In this document: positions 34,879-43,638 of the stretch, in pieces
Position numbering within the stretch: the first letter of the stretch is position 1
Layout of the letters: the number at the start of each line of letters is the position of its first letter
DNA from: Rhizobium skierniewicense
Lineage (GTDB): Bacteria > Pseudomonadota > Alphaproteobacteria > Rhizobiales > Rhizobiaceae
Direction of reading: 5' to 3'
NCBI RefSeq assembly: GCF_014196515.1
Contig: NZ_JACIDV010000011.1
Coordinates: forward strand, 62,001 to 126,000
DNA length: 64,000 bases
Made by a program: the position numbers and the translations under genes
Notes under the pieces: model-generated
Databases searched by the model: none
What the model saw: the letters and a program-made list of their open reading frames with translations, nothing else
Told to the model about the DNA's origin: nothing

Positions 34879-36639
34879 TCAGTAGTTGATCAGCATTTGA
34901 GGGCTGGTTTCACCTCCGAACCGGGGCTTCACATCAAGCAAGGCGGCTGTTCTCTCGATGATCTCTTTGGTCATCGGCGCTGCGGTGGAAGCCGCAGTCC
35001 TTCCTCCGTTCACACCTGTTTTCGGCGCATCGATGATTGTCAGCACGACATATCGCGGCTTGTCCATCGGAAAGCCAGCGACAAATGCGTTGAAGTTGAT
35101 GTCGCTGGCATACCTGCCATTTATGACCTTGTCAGCAGTCCCGGTCTTGCCACCCACATGGAAACCTTCGACCTGAGCGCCTCGGCCAGAACCCTTGAGG
35201 CCGTTCCAGTTGTAGAGGAACCGCATGTCCGCACTGGTCTTCTCTTTGATGACGGCGCGGGAAACCAGTGCTGCATCGTCTTTCGAACGTGGAAGGAAGG
35301 TGGGGTTCATGAGGTTACCGCCGTTGATCAGAGCTGCGGCAGCGACGGCGGTCTGGAGCGGGGTGGTGGCTACGCCGTGGCCGAACGAGATCGTGACGGA
35401 ATTGATCTTCTTCCACGTCCGGGGTTGGGTAGGGGTCGCTACGCCGGGCATCTCCGTTTCCATCTTGGAAAGCAGCCCCAGTCTCGTCAGGAACTCCTGA
35501 TGCCCCTCTATCCCGACCCTGTCGGCAACAGCCGCAGTTCCGATGTTCGATGAATACTGAAACACCTCCGGGATCGATAGCGGTCGGTTCTTTCCCTTGA
35601 AGTCCTTGATCGTGAATCCGCCCATACGGATGGGGCGGGACGCATCCATGACGGAATTCAAGGTGATCTTCTCGGCGTCCAGACCCATGGCAAGCGTAAA
35701 GCTTTTAAACGTTGAGCCCATCTCGAATGTGGCGTTGCTGATCCGATTGAACCAGCCTTTTTCGTATTCCTTGTCGACCGAGCCATCGGGGAGGGTGCGC
35801 GACGGCTGGTTCGGATCGTAGTCGGGCACCGAGGCCATGGCGATGACCTCTCCAGTTTCCACGTCGAGGATGACGGCACCTGCCGCTTCTGCCTGATAGT
35901 TCGTCATCGCGCGCGCCGCGATTTCGCGAACGATATGCTGGACGCGGACGTCGATCGAAAGCCTCACAGGCTCGAGCCTGGTATCGTTCGTCAGGCCCGT
36001 CGCTCGAAGGTCGGCATAACCTTGCTGATCGATGTACCTCTCCATACCCGCAAGACCGAGGTTGTCGACATTGACATGGCCGACAATATGGGAGGCGGTG
36101 GCAGCACCCGGATAGAAGCGTCGCTTCTCCGGACGGAAACCTATGCCGGGAATCCCAAGCGCAAGAATATCAGACTGCTGCCGGGGCGTGAGCTGGCGGC
36201 GCAACCACTGAAAGCCGGAACCGGATCGGAGCTTCCTGTGCGTGTCGCTCCAGTCAAGGTTTGGCAGCACGGTTGCAAGTTTCTCCACAACCTCGTCAGC
36301 GTCGACAATACGTCGCGGTTCCGCATAGAGCGACACGGTGTTGATATCGGTCGCTAGAAGCTCGCCATTACGATCGAGAATGTCCGGGCGCGTTGCGACG
36401 GCATTGGCGCTAGGATGAATGGATCCCGTCACCACCGGGTCGTTCAGGCCATACTGGACGAGACGTGCGCCAACGACAATGTACATCACCGCAAAGCCTG
36501 CAATCAGGAAGGTCAGCCTTTGTCGACTATCACGCTTGCGGCGTTCGGATGTGCCGACAAAGGCTTTAGTAACAGGCTTGACTCTAGATTCCACACTGAA
36601 ATGGGCGCGGCGGTTAAGCCGTACGATAAAGCCTATCAT
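34879..36639 (-). CDS. FtsI/PBP2-like class B penicillin-binding protein
   Basis: The 586-residue protein has one N-terminal membrane anchor (LTFLIAGFAVMYIVVGARLVQYGL), a dimerisation domain and a transpeptidase domain. The active-site motifs are S-x-x-K as S309-T-F-K312 in EMGSTFKSF, SSN in FQYSSNIG, and KTG in GGKTGTAD, all intact. It looks like a complete second copy of the division transpeptidase FtsI. The gene is solitary and not in a dcw cluster, so it is probably an accessory paralog. It may maintain septal synthesis under metal stress. Confidence 0.9.
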   Translation of the reverse strand: MIGFIVRLNRRAHFSVESRVKPVTKAFVGTSERRKRDSRQRLTFLIAGFAVMYIVVGARLVQYGLNDPVVTGSIHPSANAVATRPDILDRNGELLATDINTVSLYAEPRRIVDADEVVEKLATVLPNLDWSDTHRKLRSGSGFQWLRRQLTPRQQSDILALGIPGIGFRPEKRRFYPGAATASHIVGHVNVDNLGLAGMERYIDQQGYADLRATGLTNDTRLEPVRLSIDVRVQHIVREIAARAMTNYQAEAAGAVILDVETGEVIAMASVPDYDPNQPSRTLPDGSVDKEYEKGWFNRISNATFEMGSTFKSFTLAMGLDAEKITLNSVMDASRPIRMGGFTIKDFKGKNRPLSIPEVFQYSSNIGTAAVADRVGIEGHQEFLTRLGLLSKMETEMPGVATPTQPRTWKKINSVTISFGHGVATTPLQTAVAAAALINGGNLMNPTFLPRSKDDAALVSRAVIKEKTSADMRFLYNWNGLKGSGRGAQVEGFHVGGKTGTADKVINGRYASDINFNAFVAGFPMDKPRYVVLTIIDAPKTGVNGGRTAASTAAPMTKEIIERTAALLDVKPRFGGETSPQMLINY

Positions 36640-37063
36640 ATCTAACCGTCATCTCCGAAAGCATTGACCATGAGCAGCCCAGACCGTCCGCCGATGTGTA
36701 GTTTGCACCTGGCGGGTCTGAAACCAATCGAGGATTTGGCACGACACCAACCGCAATGAAGTTTGCATTAATATACACTTAAAATTGCATAAAACTGATT
36801 AACGTTTCGTTATCCTCGCCCGTCGTGGATGTTGATACGCAGCCCGTCGCGGAGCGGGAGAGGCTGACAAACGCAACACGATGTTTTCTGAAGGACTTCC
36901 AAATCCGGTCTTCGATCTGACCGGGGAAGTGGATCATCATCAGCGAATTCAGGAAAATACCAGCGCTGAACGCACCAAAGGATATCGTCTTGCCAACGCC
37001 GTCGATTAATGCGAATGATTTGCAATTGCAATATAGCAAGGGCTATTAAGGCGAGGCGGGGCT
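36640..37063. other. Intergenic region between the PBP and mntH
   Basis: About 420 bases. A minus-strand frame of about 86 codons (36779-37039) has no family resemblance and overlaps the mntH control region, so I do not call it. The AT-rich right part holds the Fur/Mur-like box. Confidence 0.5.
37010..37024 (+). promoter_or_regulatory. Fur/Mur-like box upstream of mntH
   Basis: TGCGAAT-G-ATTTGCA is a 7-1-7 palindrome with one mismatch and lies 39 bases before the mntH start. Rhizobial Mur, a manganese-responsive Fur homologue, represses mntH through similar sites, so manganese repression is inferred. An overlapping TTGCAATTGCAA palindrome follows. Confidence 0.6.
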
Positions 37064-38392
37064 ATGGACAAACCGATCAAAGGCTGGCGGCGGACCGTGG
37101 GTGAGGCATCTCTATCGGATGTTCACCGTTCCATCGGAGTTGCTGCGGGATCAGGCACCTTCCGCAGGGCAATGGCCTTTTTCGGCCCCGGCTATCTTGT
37201 TGCAGTCGGATACATGGATCCGGGCAACTGGGCCACGTCGCTGGCTGGCGGATCGAGGTTCGGATACGCACTGCTCACTGTGGCGCTTGTCTCGAACATC
37301 ATGGCGATCGTTCTGCAGTCGCTTTGCGCGCGGCTTGCCATCGGTTCCGGGCGGGATCTGGCGCAGGCGTGCCGGGACGCTTTCCCAAAGCCAGTGGCCA
37401 TGGTTCTATGGCTGCTCGCCGAGATCGCCATCATCGCGACAGACATCGCCGAGGTGATCGGCACCGCGATCGGCCTCAACCTCATCTTCGGCATCCCGCT
37501 GGAACTCGGGGTCATCATCACCGCACTGGACGTTTTCCTGATCCTGTACCTACAGAAGCTCGGCTTCCGTTGGGTCGAGGCGCTCGTCATAACGCTGCTC
37601 GGCGTGATCGCTGTCTGCTTCACGATCCAGATCGTGCTTGCCGATCCGGACTGGGGCCAGGTCATTCTCGGCTTTGCGCCCACCACCGAGATCGTCACCA
37701 ACCCGGACATGCTCTATCTTGCGCTTGGCATCCTCGGCGCGACGGTCATGCCGCATAATCTCTATCTCCATTCCGGAATCGTGCAGACCCGCAACTACGG
37801 CCACTCGCTTCCCGAGAAGCGCGAAGCCCTGAAGTTCGCGACGATCGACTCCACTGTCGCGCTGATGTTCGCTTTGCTCGTCAACGCTTCCATCCTCATC
37901 CTTGCCGCGGCGACTTTCCACAAGACCGGACAGACGTCCGTTGCGGAACTGGGCGAAGCCCATAATCTGCTTGCCCCACTGCTGGGCCTTGCCATAGCTC
38001 CGACGCTGTTCGGGATCGCGCTTTTGTGCTGCGGCATCAATTCGACCGTGACCGCGACCCTTGCTGGCCAGATCGTCATGGAAGGGTTCCTCAAGATACA
38101 GCTAGCGCCGTGGCTTCGCCGCCTGATCACGCGGGGGATAGCCATCATTCCCGCCGCGGGTGTCACCATCGCATTCGGAGACAGCGGCACCGGGCAGCTA
38201 CTGATCCTCACCCAGGTCGTCCTCAGTCTCCAGCTTTCCTTCGCAGTATTTCCGCTCGTGATGTTCACTTCTGATCGCGCGAAGATGGGGGAACTCAAGG
38301 CACCGCTTTGGCTCACGTCGTTTGCCTGGCTTATCGCCGTGGTGATCGCCTTGCTGAACATCAAGCTCCTGTTCGATTTCGTCAGCTCCTAG
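37064..38392 (+). CDS. mntH: Nramp family Mn2+ transporter MntH
   Basis: The 442-residue proton-coupled manganese importer has the Nramp hallmarks DPGNWATS (metal-binding DPGN in helix 1) and [10 protein letters not shown] (MPH in helix 6), with about eleven membrane segments. The N-terminal cytoplasmic segment is short. The nadE gene follows 62 bases downstream. It is unusual among the island's exporters because it imports metal, consistent with manganese uptake under oxidative or metal stress. Confidence 0.95.
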   Translation: MDKPIKGWRRTVGEASLSDVHRSIGVAAGSGTFRRAMAFFGPGYLVAVGYMDPGNWATSLAGGSRFGYALLTVALVSNIMAIVLQSLCARLAIGSGRDLAQACRDAFPKPVAMVLWLLAEIAIIATDIAEVIGTAIGLNLIFGIPLELGVIITALDVFLILYLQKLGFRWVEALVITLLGVIAVCFTIQIVLADPDWGQVILGFAPTTEIVTNPDMLYLALGILGATVMPHNLYLHSGIVQTRNYGHSLPEKREALKFATIDSTVALMFALLVNASILILAAATFHKTGQTSVAELGEAHNLLAPLLGLAIAPTLFGIALLCCGINSTVTATLAGQIVMEGFLKIQLAPWLRRLITRGIAIIPAAGVTIAFGDSGTGQLLILTQVVLSLQLSFAVFPLVMFTSDRAKMGELKAPLWLTSFAWLIAVVIALLNIKLLFDFVSS

Positions 38393-38454
38393 CGTTCCAG
38401 TCCACCTGCAACGACAAAAGAATGGTTGTAGAAACTGAACCAGGAAGGCGGAAT

Positions 38455-39315
38455 ATGCGTTCGTGGATCAGTGATTTCAATCGGAGGATAGATATGCTCG
38501 ACGAACGCGCCCGCATCATCGAGGAGCTCGGAGTGTCCCGCGACTTCGATGCCGCGACCGAAGCCGCTCGCCGCTGGGAGTTTCTCGCAGACTACCTTGA
38601 GGCGTCCTCGATGCGGGCGCTCGTTCTCGGGATCAGCGGAGGCGTGGATTCGCTCACGGCAGGAATGCTCGCGCAGCGCGCGGTGCAGCGGTTGCGGGAC
38701 GGCGGATACAAGGCCGAGTTCATCGCGGTCCGGCTTCCATATGGCGAGCAGGCCGACGAAGCCGACGCGCTGAAGTCGCTTGATGTCATCCGCCCCGACC
38801 GTACGGTCACGATCGATATCAAGCCCGCCGCCGACGCCATGATGGCCGAGGTGCGGCGCGATGCCGACGATCTCGTCTCAGGTGAACGCCTTCATTTCCA
38901 TCTTGGAAACATCAAGGCCCGCCAACGGATGATTGCGCAATATGCCTTGGCAGGCGGCGCCCGCGGCCTTGTCATCGGAACCGACCATGCAGCCGAGGCC
39001 CTGATGGGCTTCTTCACGAAATTCGGCGATGGCGCCGCCGACATCCTGCCGCTTTCGGGTCTCAACAAACGCCGGGTAAGGGCGATCGCGCAGCATCTCG
39101 GCGCTCCGGAGGATCTGGTTTTCAAGGTGCCGACAGCCGACCTCGAATCCGACGCACCGCTCAAGCCCGACGAGGATGTCTATGGTGTCACCTATGCGGA
39201 GATCGATGATTTTCTCGAAGGCAGGGAGATCGGCGACAACTCGCTGAAACGCATTCTTACGGCGTATAGATCCACTGCCCACAAGCGTTCCCTACCTGCG
39301 GATCCGATAGGGTGA
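38455..39315 (+). CDS. nadE: NAD synthetase NadE (ammonia-dependent type)
   Basis: The 286-residue N-type ATP pyrophosphatase has the P-loop-like LGISGGVDSLTAG. Downstream are RLPYGEQADEADALKSL, GTDHAAEALMGFFTKFGDGAADILPLSGLNKRRVRAI and DEDVYGVTYAEIDDFLEG, all characteristic of NadE. There is no glutaminase domain, so it uses ammonia. The start at 38455 follows AGGAAGG; an ATG at 38422 is possible. It is probably a paralog of a chromosomal nadE. It shares orientation with mntH and the P450. Confidence 0.93.
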   Translation: MRSWISDFNRRIDMLDERARIIEELGVSRDFDAATEAARRWEFLADYLEASSMRALVLGISGGVDSLTAGMLAQRAVQRLRDGGYKAEFIAVRLPYGEQADEADALKSLDVIRPDRTVTIDIKPAADAMMAEVRRDADDLVSGERLHFHLGNIKARQRMIAQYALAGGARGLVIGTDHAAEALMGFFTKFGDGAADILPLSGLNKRRVRAIAQHLGAPEDLVFKVPTADLESDAPLKPDEDVYGVTYAEIDDFLEGREIGDNSLKRILTAYRSTAHKRSLPADPIG

Positions 39316-39351
39316 GGCACCTTTGAGATCGAAACGGCACGCGAGGCGGCA

Positions 39352-40608
39352 ATGGCAAGCATCCCTTCGGAGAAAATACCTGACTCGACGCTAGCGCTTA
39401 TCCGCGATCCCTATCGATTCATTTCCGATGGGTGTGGGCGCCACCAATCAGACCTGTTCGAGACACGGCTTCTGCTGCAGAGGACGATCTGCATGACAGG
39501 TCCGGAAGCGGCCAGGCTTTTCTACGATCCCGACCTCTTTATACGCCAGGGCGCAATGCCCAAAGCGATCCAGAAGACGCTGCTCGGGGAGGGTGGCGTT
39601 CAGGGCCTCGACGGCAGACCGCACCGACACCGCAAGCACTTGTTCATGTCGCTGATGAGCCCCGACCAAATCCGGGAACTGTCTCGTCTTACGGCGGCGG
39701 AATGGCAGATGCGGATGGGGACATGGACATCGAGAGCCGACGTCACGCTCTATACGGAATTCCAGTATCTCCTGACACGCGCGAGCCTGGCCTGGGTCGG
39801 AGTCCCTCTGCCTGAAGCGGACGCCCAAAGACGAACACGGAATATCGTGGCCCTCTTCGACCATGCGGGATCGGTGGGTGTCCGGCATCTGTGGTCGCGG
39901 TGGTCACGCAGACGTGCCGATCGCTGGCTTGCGAACCTGGTGGAGGAAGTCCGTTCCGGGCGGCTCCAATTGTCGAAGCATTCCGCTGCCCATGCCATTG
40001 CATGGCACCGCGATCCGGATGGGGAGCTGCTCCCACCTCGCATCGCCGCCGTCGAGTTGCTCAACGTCATCCGCCCGATCGTGGCGGTCTCGGTCTACAT
40101 GGTATTCGTGGCGCACGCACTGCACATGCATCCGCATGTCCGGGACAAACTCCGCTCAGGCGATGATGACTACACCCACCTGTTCGTCCAGGAAGTGCGC
40201 CGATACTATCCGTTCTTCCCCGCTGTCGCTGCACGCACGCGACAAGCCTTCGAGTGGAACGGATACCGTTTTCCAAAGGACCACCGTGTACTGCTGGATC
40301 TGTTCGGCACCAATCATGACAGACGAACCTGGGAGAGGCCGGAGAAATTCGAACCTGATCGGTTTCGCCGATGGGACGGTGGCGAGTTTAACTTCATTCC
40401 GCAGGGCGGGGGAGACCACCCGATCCACCATCGCTGTCCCGGTGAGTGGATCACCATCGAACTCATGAAGCAGGCAACGGCGATGCTGACCCGCCAGATG
40501 GCGTATGACGTGCCGCAACAGGATTTGCGGATCGAGTGGTCGCGGATGCCTGCACTGCCACGAAGCCGCTTCGTGGTCAGCAATGTCATCCTCCGTGAGC
40601 AACCATGA
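39352..40608 (+). CDS. CYP152-family cytochrome P450 peroxygenase
   Basis: The 418-residue enzyme uses H2O2 to oxidise fatty acids. CYP152 features: the I-helix acid/alcohol pair is replaced by Arg-Pro (R241-P242 in LLNVIRPIVAVSV), where the substrate carboxylate binds. The heme Cys is C362 in HHRCPGEWITIE. The active-site position discriminating hydroxylases from decarboxylases reads Q84 (GGVQGLDG, as in the Bacillus beta-hydroxylating enzyme) rather than the His of OleT. Hydroxylation rather than alkene formation is therefore inferred. It is downstream of nadE with a 36-base gap. Confidence 0.92.
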   Translation: MASIPSEKIPDSTLALIRDPYRFISDGCGRHQSDLFETRLLLQRTICMTGPEAARLFYDPDLFIRQGAMPKAIQKTLLGEGGVQGLDGRPHRHRKHLFMSLMSPDQIRELSRLTAAEWQMRMGTWTSRADVTLYTEFQYLLTRASLAWVGVPLPEADAQRRTRNIVALFDHAGSVGVRHLWSRWSRRRADRWLANLVEEVRSGRLQLSKHSAAHAIAWHRDPDGELLPPRIAAVELLNVIRPIVAVSVYMVFVAHALHMHPHVRDKLRSGDDDYTHLFVQEVRRYYPFFPAVAARTRQAFEWNGYRFPKDHRVLLDLFGTNHDRRTWERPEKFEPDRFRRWDGGEFNFIPQGGGDHPIHHRCPGEWITIELMKQATAMLTRQMAYDVPQQDLRIEWSRMPALPRSRFVVSNVILREQP

Positions 40609-40689
40609 ACGACGCGCGTTCGCGTTGTACTCCAGCTCGAACGGAGCGGCAGTGGAGCCCGTGTTGCGACATGCATCAACGGGATTGAG

Positions 40690-41181
40690 CTACCGAGGTC
40701 GCGAACCCTCTGCTGCCGCTTCCTTGGGCTGCAGGCCAGACGCAGCCAGCAGAATGGCCGCACCGATTGTGATCCAGACATCTGCGAGATTGAACACGAA
40801 GGGTTCCCACTCACCGATCCGCAAGCTCAGGAAGTCGGTGACCGATCCGCGCGCGGTCCGGTCGAGAAGATTTCCCAGCGCCCCTGCAAGGATGAACGAC
40901 AGCCCGACCCTTTGCCATCCCCGGGAACGGTGAAGCCAGATCGCCATCACTGCCGCGATGACACCTGTCACGGCAATGAGCAGGTATCTGCCGATATCGC
41001 TGTCGGACGAGAGCAGGCTGAACGAAACACCTGTGTTAAAGGTGAGCCGCAGAGGTATCAGCGGCAAAAACTCGATCGGAGGACCGTAGGCTACCAGGCT
41101 GGCGCGTGCCCAGGCCTTGGAGCCGATGTCGAGCGCGGCACCACATGACACCAGGAAGATCGACGCGAATGCCGCCTTCAA
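40690..41181 (-). CDS. lspA: Lipoprotein signal peptidase LspA paralog
   Basis: The 163-residue inner-membrane aspartyl protease cleaves lipoprotein signal peptides. Four membrane segments are present. The catalytic residues are seen in GALGNLLDRTARGSVTDFL and FNLADVWITIG, the family's N-D and F-N-x-A-D motifs. The start is TTG at 41181, overlapping the stop of the upstream HMA-CDF gene (TTGA). LspA genes next to CzcD-type exporters are a recurrent arrangement in metal islands. Confidence 0.9.
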   Translation of the reverse strand: MKAAFASIFLVSCGAALDIGSKAWARASLVAYGPPIEFLPLIPLRLTFNTGVSFSLLSSDSDIGRYLLIAVTGVIAAVMAIWLHRSRGWQRVGLSFILAGALGNLLDRTARGSVTDFLSLRIGEWEPFVFNLADVWITIGAAILLAASGLQPKEAAAEGSRPR

Positions 41182-42035
41182 GCCTTCGCCTCCGAGAGAT
41201 CCTGCCGCGCATCCCGGATGATCGCCCAGGCCGACTGGAGAAACAGGCCCGCGACCGCGAAAGCGACAACGAGATCCGGCCACTGCGAACCGGTCCACCA
41301 CACAAGCCCGGCCGCTATTATCACCGCCAGGTTTCCGACAGCATCGTTGCGTGAGAAGAGCCAGACCGCCCGCATGTTGGCGTCGCCCTTTCGGTGAGGG
41401 ATGAGCACCACGGCTGAAAGGACGTTGACGACGAAGGCGATGGTTGCGAATCCAGCCATTGTCAGAGATTCTGGCTGATGCTCGACGAATACCCTGTATA
41501 TCGTCGAAGCCACCACCCCGAGGCCGAGCACGCCAAGGAACAGTCCCTGCAGAAGCGCAGCCTTCGCGCGGGCGGCAAGACCCCATCCCACAGCCATCAA
41601 TCCCAGAAATGAGATCAATCCGTCGCCGAGGAAGTCGAGAGAATCTGCTTGCAGGGCCTGCGAACCCGCAATGAAGCTACCAGCTATCTCGACGACCCCG
41701 TAGCTGACGTTCAAAAGCACGACGATCCAAAGCGCGCGCTTGTAGGCAGGCGTCACGTGGGACAGGTCTGGAATATGATCGTCGTCATCGTCCGCCACCT
41801 CCTCACTCGCTGAACCAATCCGGACGAGGTGGTATCCAAGCCCGGTTACGACATCCTCCATGACGGCCAGCCGGGTCGCGGGTTCGTCCACCTTGAGCGT
41901 CATGACCTGCGACGCGATGGACACTTTCACATCCTCCACGCCATCGATCTTCCTGACCGCCCCCTCGATCTTCGCGGCGCAGGAGGAACAGTCCATTCCG
42001 CCCACGCGATAGCGCACTGTTTCAGCAGACGTCAT
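41178..42035 (-). CDS. HMA-CDF fusion: cation efflux protein with N-terminal metal-binding domain
   Basis: The 285-residue protein fuses an HMA domain to a CDF-type membrane domain. The HMA domain is YRVGGMDCSSCAAKIEGAVRKIDGVEDV, residues about 7-70. The CDF part has GSFIAGSQALQADSLDFLGDGL (first metal-site helix, D-x-x-x-D) and FSRNDAVGNLAVIIAAG (second site, normally H/D-x-x-x-D). The usual C-terminal cytoplasmic domain is missing. Histidines common in CzcD are replaced by Asp, suggesting altered metal preference. It is driven by a divergent MerR-type promoter and coupled to lspA. Confidence 0.88.
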   Translation of the reverse strand: MTSAETVRYRVGGMDCSSCAAKIEGAVRKIDGVEDVKVSIASQVMTLKVDEPATRLAVMEDVVTGLGYHLVRIGSASEEVADDDDDHIPDLSHVTPAYKRALWIVVLLNVSYGVVEIAGSFIAGSQALQADSLDFLGDGLISFLGLMAVGWGLAARAKAALLQGLFLGVLGLGVVASTIYRVFVEHQPESLTMAGFATIAFVVNVLSAVVLIPHRKGDANMRAVWLFSRNDAVGNLAVIIAAGLVWWTGSQWPDLVVAFAVAGLFLQSAWAIIRDARQDLSEAKA

Positions 42036-42064
42036 TCCGAAAGCCTCGATTTCGACATTCGTGA

Positions 42065-42095
42065 ATGCTACAACCTGTAGCGACTACAGGAGCAA
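42065..42095 (-). promoter_or_regulatory. MerR-type promoter/operator of the HMA-CDF gene
   Basis: On the minus strand TTGCTC (42095-42090), a 19-bp spacer and TAGCAT (42070-42065) carry the dyad ACCTGTAG-CGA-CTACAGGA (42073-42091, plus strand). It ends 11 bases before the divergent merR start, so it probably controls both genes. The half-site (CTACAGG) differs from the CTAGAGG sites elsewhere in the island. Confidence 0.85.
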
Positions 42096-42102
42096 GTGGA
42101 AA

Positions 42103-42489
42103 ATGCAGATCGGTGACCTCTCCGTGAGAAGCGGCGTGAAGATCGAAACCATCCGCTATTATGAACGCGTTGGACTTCTGCCTCGGCCTGACAGGCTCGC
42201 CAGCGGACGTCGCGTCTATGCAGAGGAGGACGTCCGGCGGCTTGGTTTCGTCCGCCACGCGCGGGACATGGGGTTCGACCTCTCTTCAGTGCGCGTTCTT
42301 CTTTCTCTCAAGGAGAAGCCGGATGAATCCTGCAGCGAGGCGATCCGCATCGCCCAGGCGCAGCTCGACGGGGTCGAGGAGCGGATGGCGCGACTGGCGG
42401 ATCTCAGGACAGATCTGAAGCGGATGATCGCGGAGTGCGATGGAAGGCAGGTCGCCGACTGCCGGATAATCGGCACTATCGCGGGATAG
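42103..42489 (+). CDS. MerR-family metal-responsive regulator (first)
   Basis: The 128-residue regulator has the MerR HTH (MQIGDLSVRSGVKIETIRYYERVGLLPRPDRLASGRRVYAEEDVRRLGFVRHARDMGFDL), a dimerisation helix and a C-terminal sensor. Cysteines lie in DESCSEA and in ECDGRQVADCRII, the ZntR/CadR/PbrR arrangement for divalent or soft metals. The start at 42103 is preferred because the upstream 14 codons would run through the operator dyad. It is divergent from the HMA-CDF gene it presumably activates. Confidence 0.9.
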   Translation: MQIGDLSVRSGVKIETIRYYERVGLLPRPDRLASGRRVYAEEDVRRLGFVRHARDMGFDLSSVRVLLSLKEKPDESCSEAIRIAQAQLDGVEERMARLADLRTDLKRMIAECDGRQVADCRIIGTIAG

Positions 42490-42527
42490 CTGGATTTGCG
42501 CGCCGGCCGTCCGGGGCAATCAGATGT

Positions 42528-42944
42528 TTAGTCGTGATCCGTCGCGCACATGTCATGGTTCGCCAGCGCCCGGATCACGTAGCAGTCGCGCACCTGGTTC
42601 GACTGGCAATGGGTGGAGATACGCTCAAGTTCGGCTTCGAGCTTCTTCAACCGCTCGATCTTCTGGCGGACTGTCACGAGTTGTTCCGCGGCAATCCTGT
42701 CAGCCTCCTCGCATGGCTTCTCGGGATGCTGGCTGAGATCGATCAGCTCTCGGATCGCTTCGATCGTCAGGCCGAGATCGCGGGCATGCCGGATGAAGGA
42801 AAGCCGCTCCTGTTCGGGCCTGGAATAGCGACGCTGGTTGCCCTCGGATCGCTCCGGCGGCGACAAAAGCCCCATCTGCTCGTAGTACCGGATGGTCGGC
42901 ACTTTCACGCCGGTTGTCTTCGACAGGTCTCCGATAGTCAGCAT
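42528..42944 (-). CDS. MerR-family metal-responsive regulator (second)
   Basis: The 138-residue regulator has an HTH (MLTIGDLSKTTGVKVPTIRYYEQMGLLSPPERSEGNQRRYSRPEQERLSFIRHARDLGL). C-terminal sensor residues lie in STHCQSNQVRDCYVIRAL and in the tail NHDMCATDHD, whose Cys/His/Asp could bind metal. Cys in EKPCEEAD is the third conserved site. It is the better candidate for the four CTAG-type promoters in the island, because the first MerR has its own distinct divergent operator. No such operator is seen before this gene. Confidence 0.9.
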   Translation of the reverse strand: MLTIGDLSKTTGVKVPTIRYYEQMGLLSPPERSEGNQRRYSRPEQERLSFIRHARDLGLTIEAIRELIDLSQHPEKPCEEADRIAAEQLVTVRQKIERLKKLEAELERISTHCQSNQVRDCYVIRALANHDMCATDHD

Positions 42945-43130
42945 GGAACTCGTTCCTTCAGGCGGCGTGGGCGACATGCGCCGACGCGGCAAAATCCGCC
43001 CCGTCCCGCCGACTGAATCCATCAGGAACAGAACGCGACCTGGCAACTGTGACGCAGATGTGAGGATTTCTGACGACAAATCAAGTGACTTCTCAGTGCC
43101 CGGTGCAGCGGTGCCGCTCGCGGTATGCGA

Positions 43131-43379
43131 CTAGAGGCGTGATGGCGGCTCATAGTCAAGCTTCCGCATGCGCCAGTCCCTCAGCCACAGGAAGGATTCA
43201 ATTCCGATGCCGACACCCAGGGCAACGGACGCGACCGCGCCTACGGAGGCCTCAAGCAGATTGTGCCCGCCCACCCAGCAGACGAACGCGAACGCGAGCT
43301 TCATCAGGCCGAAGCCAGCCGCTGAGAACAAGGTGATCCAGCAGGCAGCGCGGGCGAAGTTCGTAACCGGGGATCTCAT
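43131..43379 (-). CDS. Small two- or three-helix membrane protein, hypothetical
   Basis: The 82-residue protein has hydrophobic segments ACWITLFSAAGFGLMKLAFAFV and NLLEASVGAVASVALGVGIGIESFLWLRDW. It resembles half of a CDF-type membrane module: the phrase KLAFAFVCWVGGHNLLEA parallels CDF helices. It could be a decayed cation transporter or a genuine small membrane protein. The start at 43379 is inferred. Confidence 0.55.
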   Translation of the reverse strand: MRSPVTNFARAACWITLFSAAGFGLMKLAFAFVCWVGGHNLLEASVGAVASVALGVGIGIESFLWLRDWRMRKLDYEPPSRL

Positions 43380-43474
43380 CAGGCGCAAACTACGGCTCTG
43401 AGAGCCGAATCGCAAGTCAAGTTGTCGTGCAGGGTTCCACCATGCTCTACGATGCATATTCTGAAACAAATCTC

Positions 43475-43505
43475 TTGCACCTGAAGTAACTAGAGGTCCT
43501 ATGAT
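43475..43505 (+). promoter_or_regulatory. MerR-type promoter/operator of the L,D-transpeptidase operon
   Basis: TTGCAC (43475-43480), a 19-bp spacer and TATGAT (43500-43505) carry the dyad ACCTGAAG-TAA-CTAGAGGT (43479-43497). It is the best -10 among the five MerR-type promoters here. The next gene starts at 43639, leaving a leader of more than 120 bases. Confidence 0.85.
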
Positions 43506-43638
43506 GCCGCCGAATCGCTCACGAGTATGTGGTTTCCCGCATTTTCACCTGATCGTATAAGCCGAGTTAACGGGGAAGTAAGTCCTTCCCTAGACTTGTT
43601 GGACGCAACCCGATGGACCAGGACAGCAGAAACGCCGC

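Noticed and set aside
36779-37039. 86-codon minus-strand frame upstream of mntH
   Set aside because: No recognisable features and it covers the Fur/Mur-like box.
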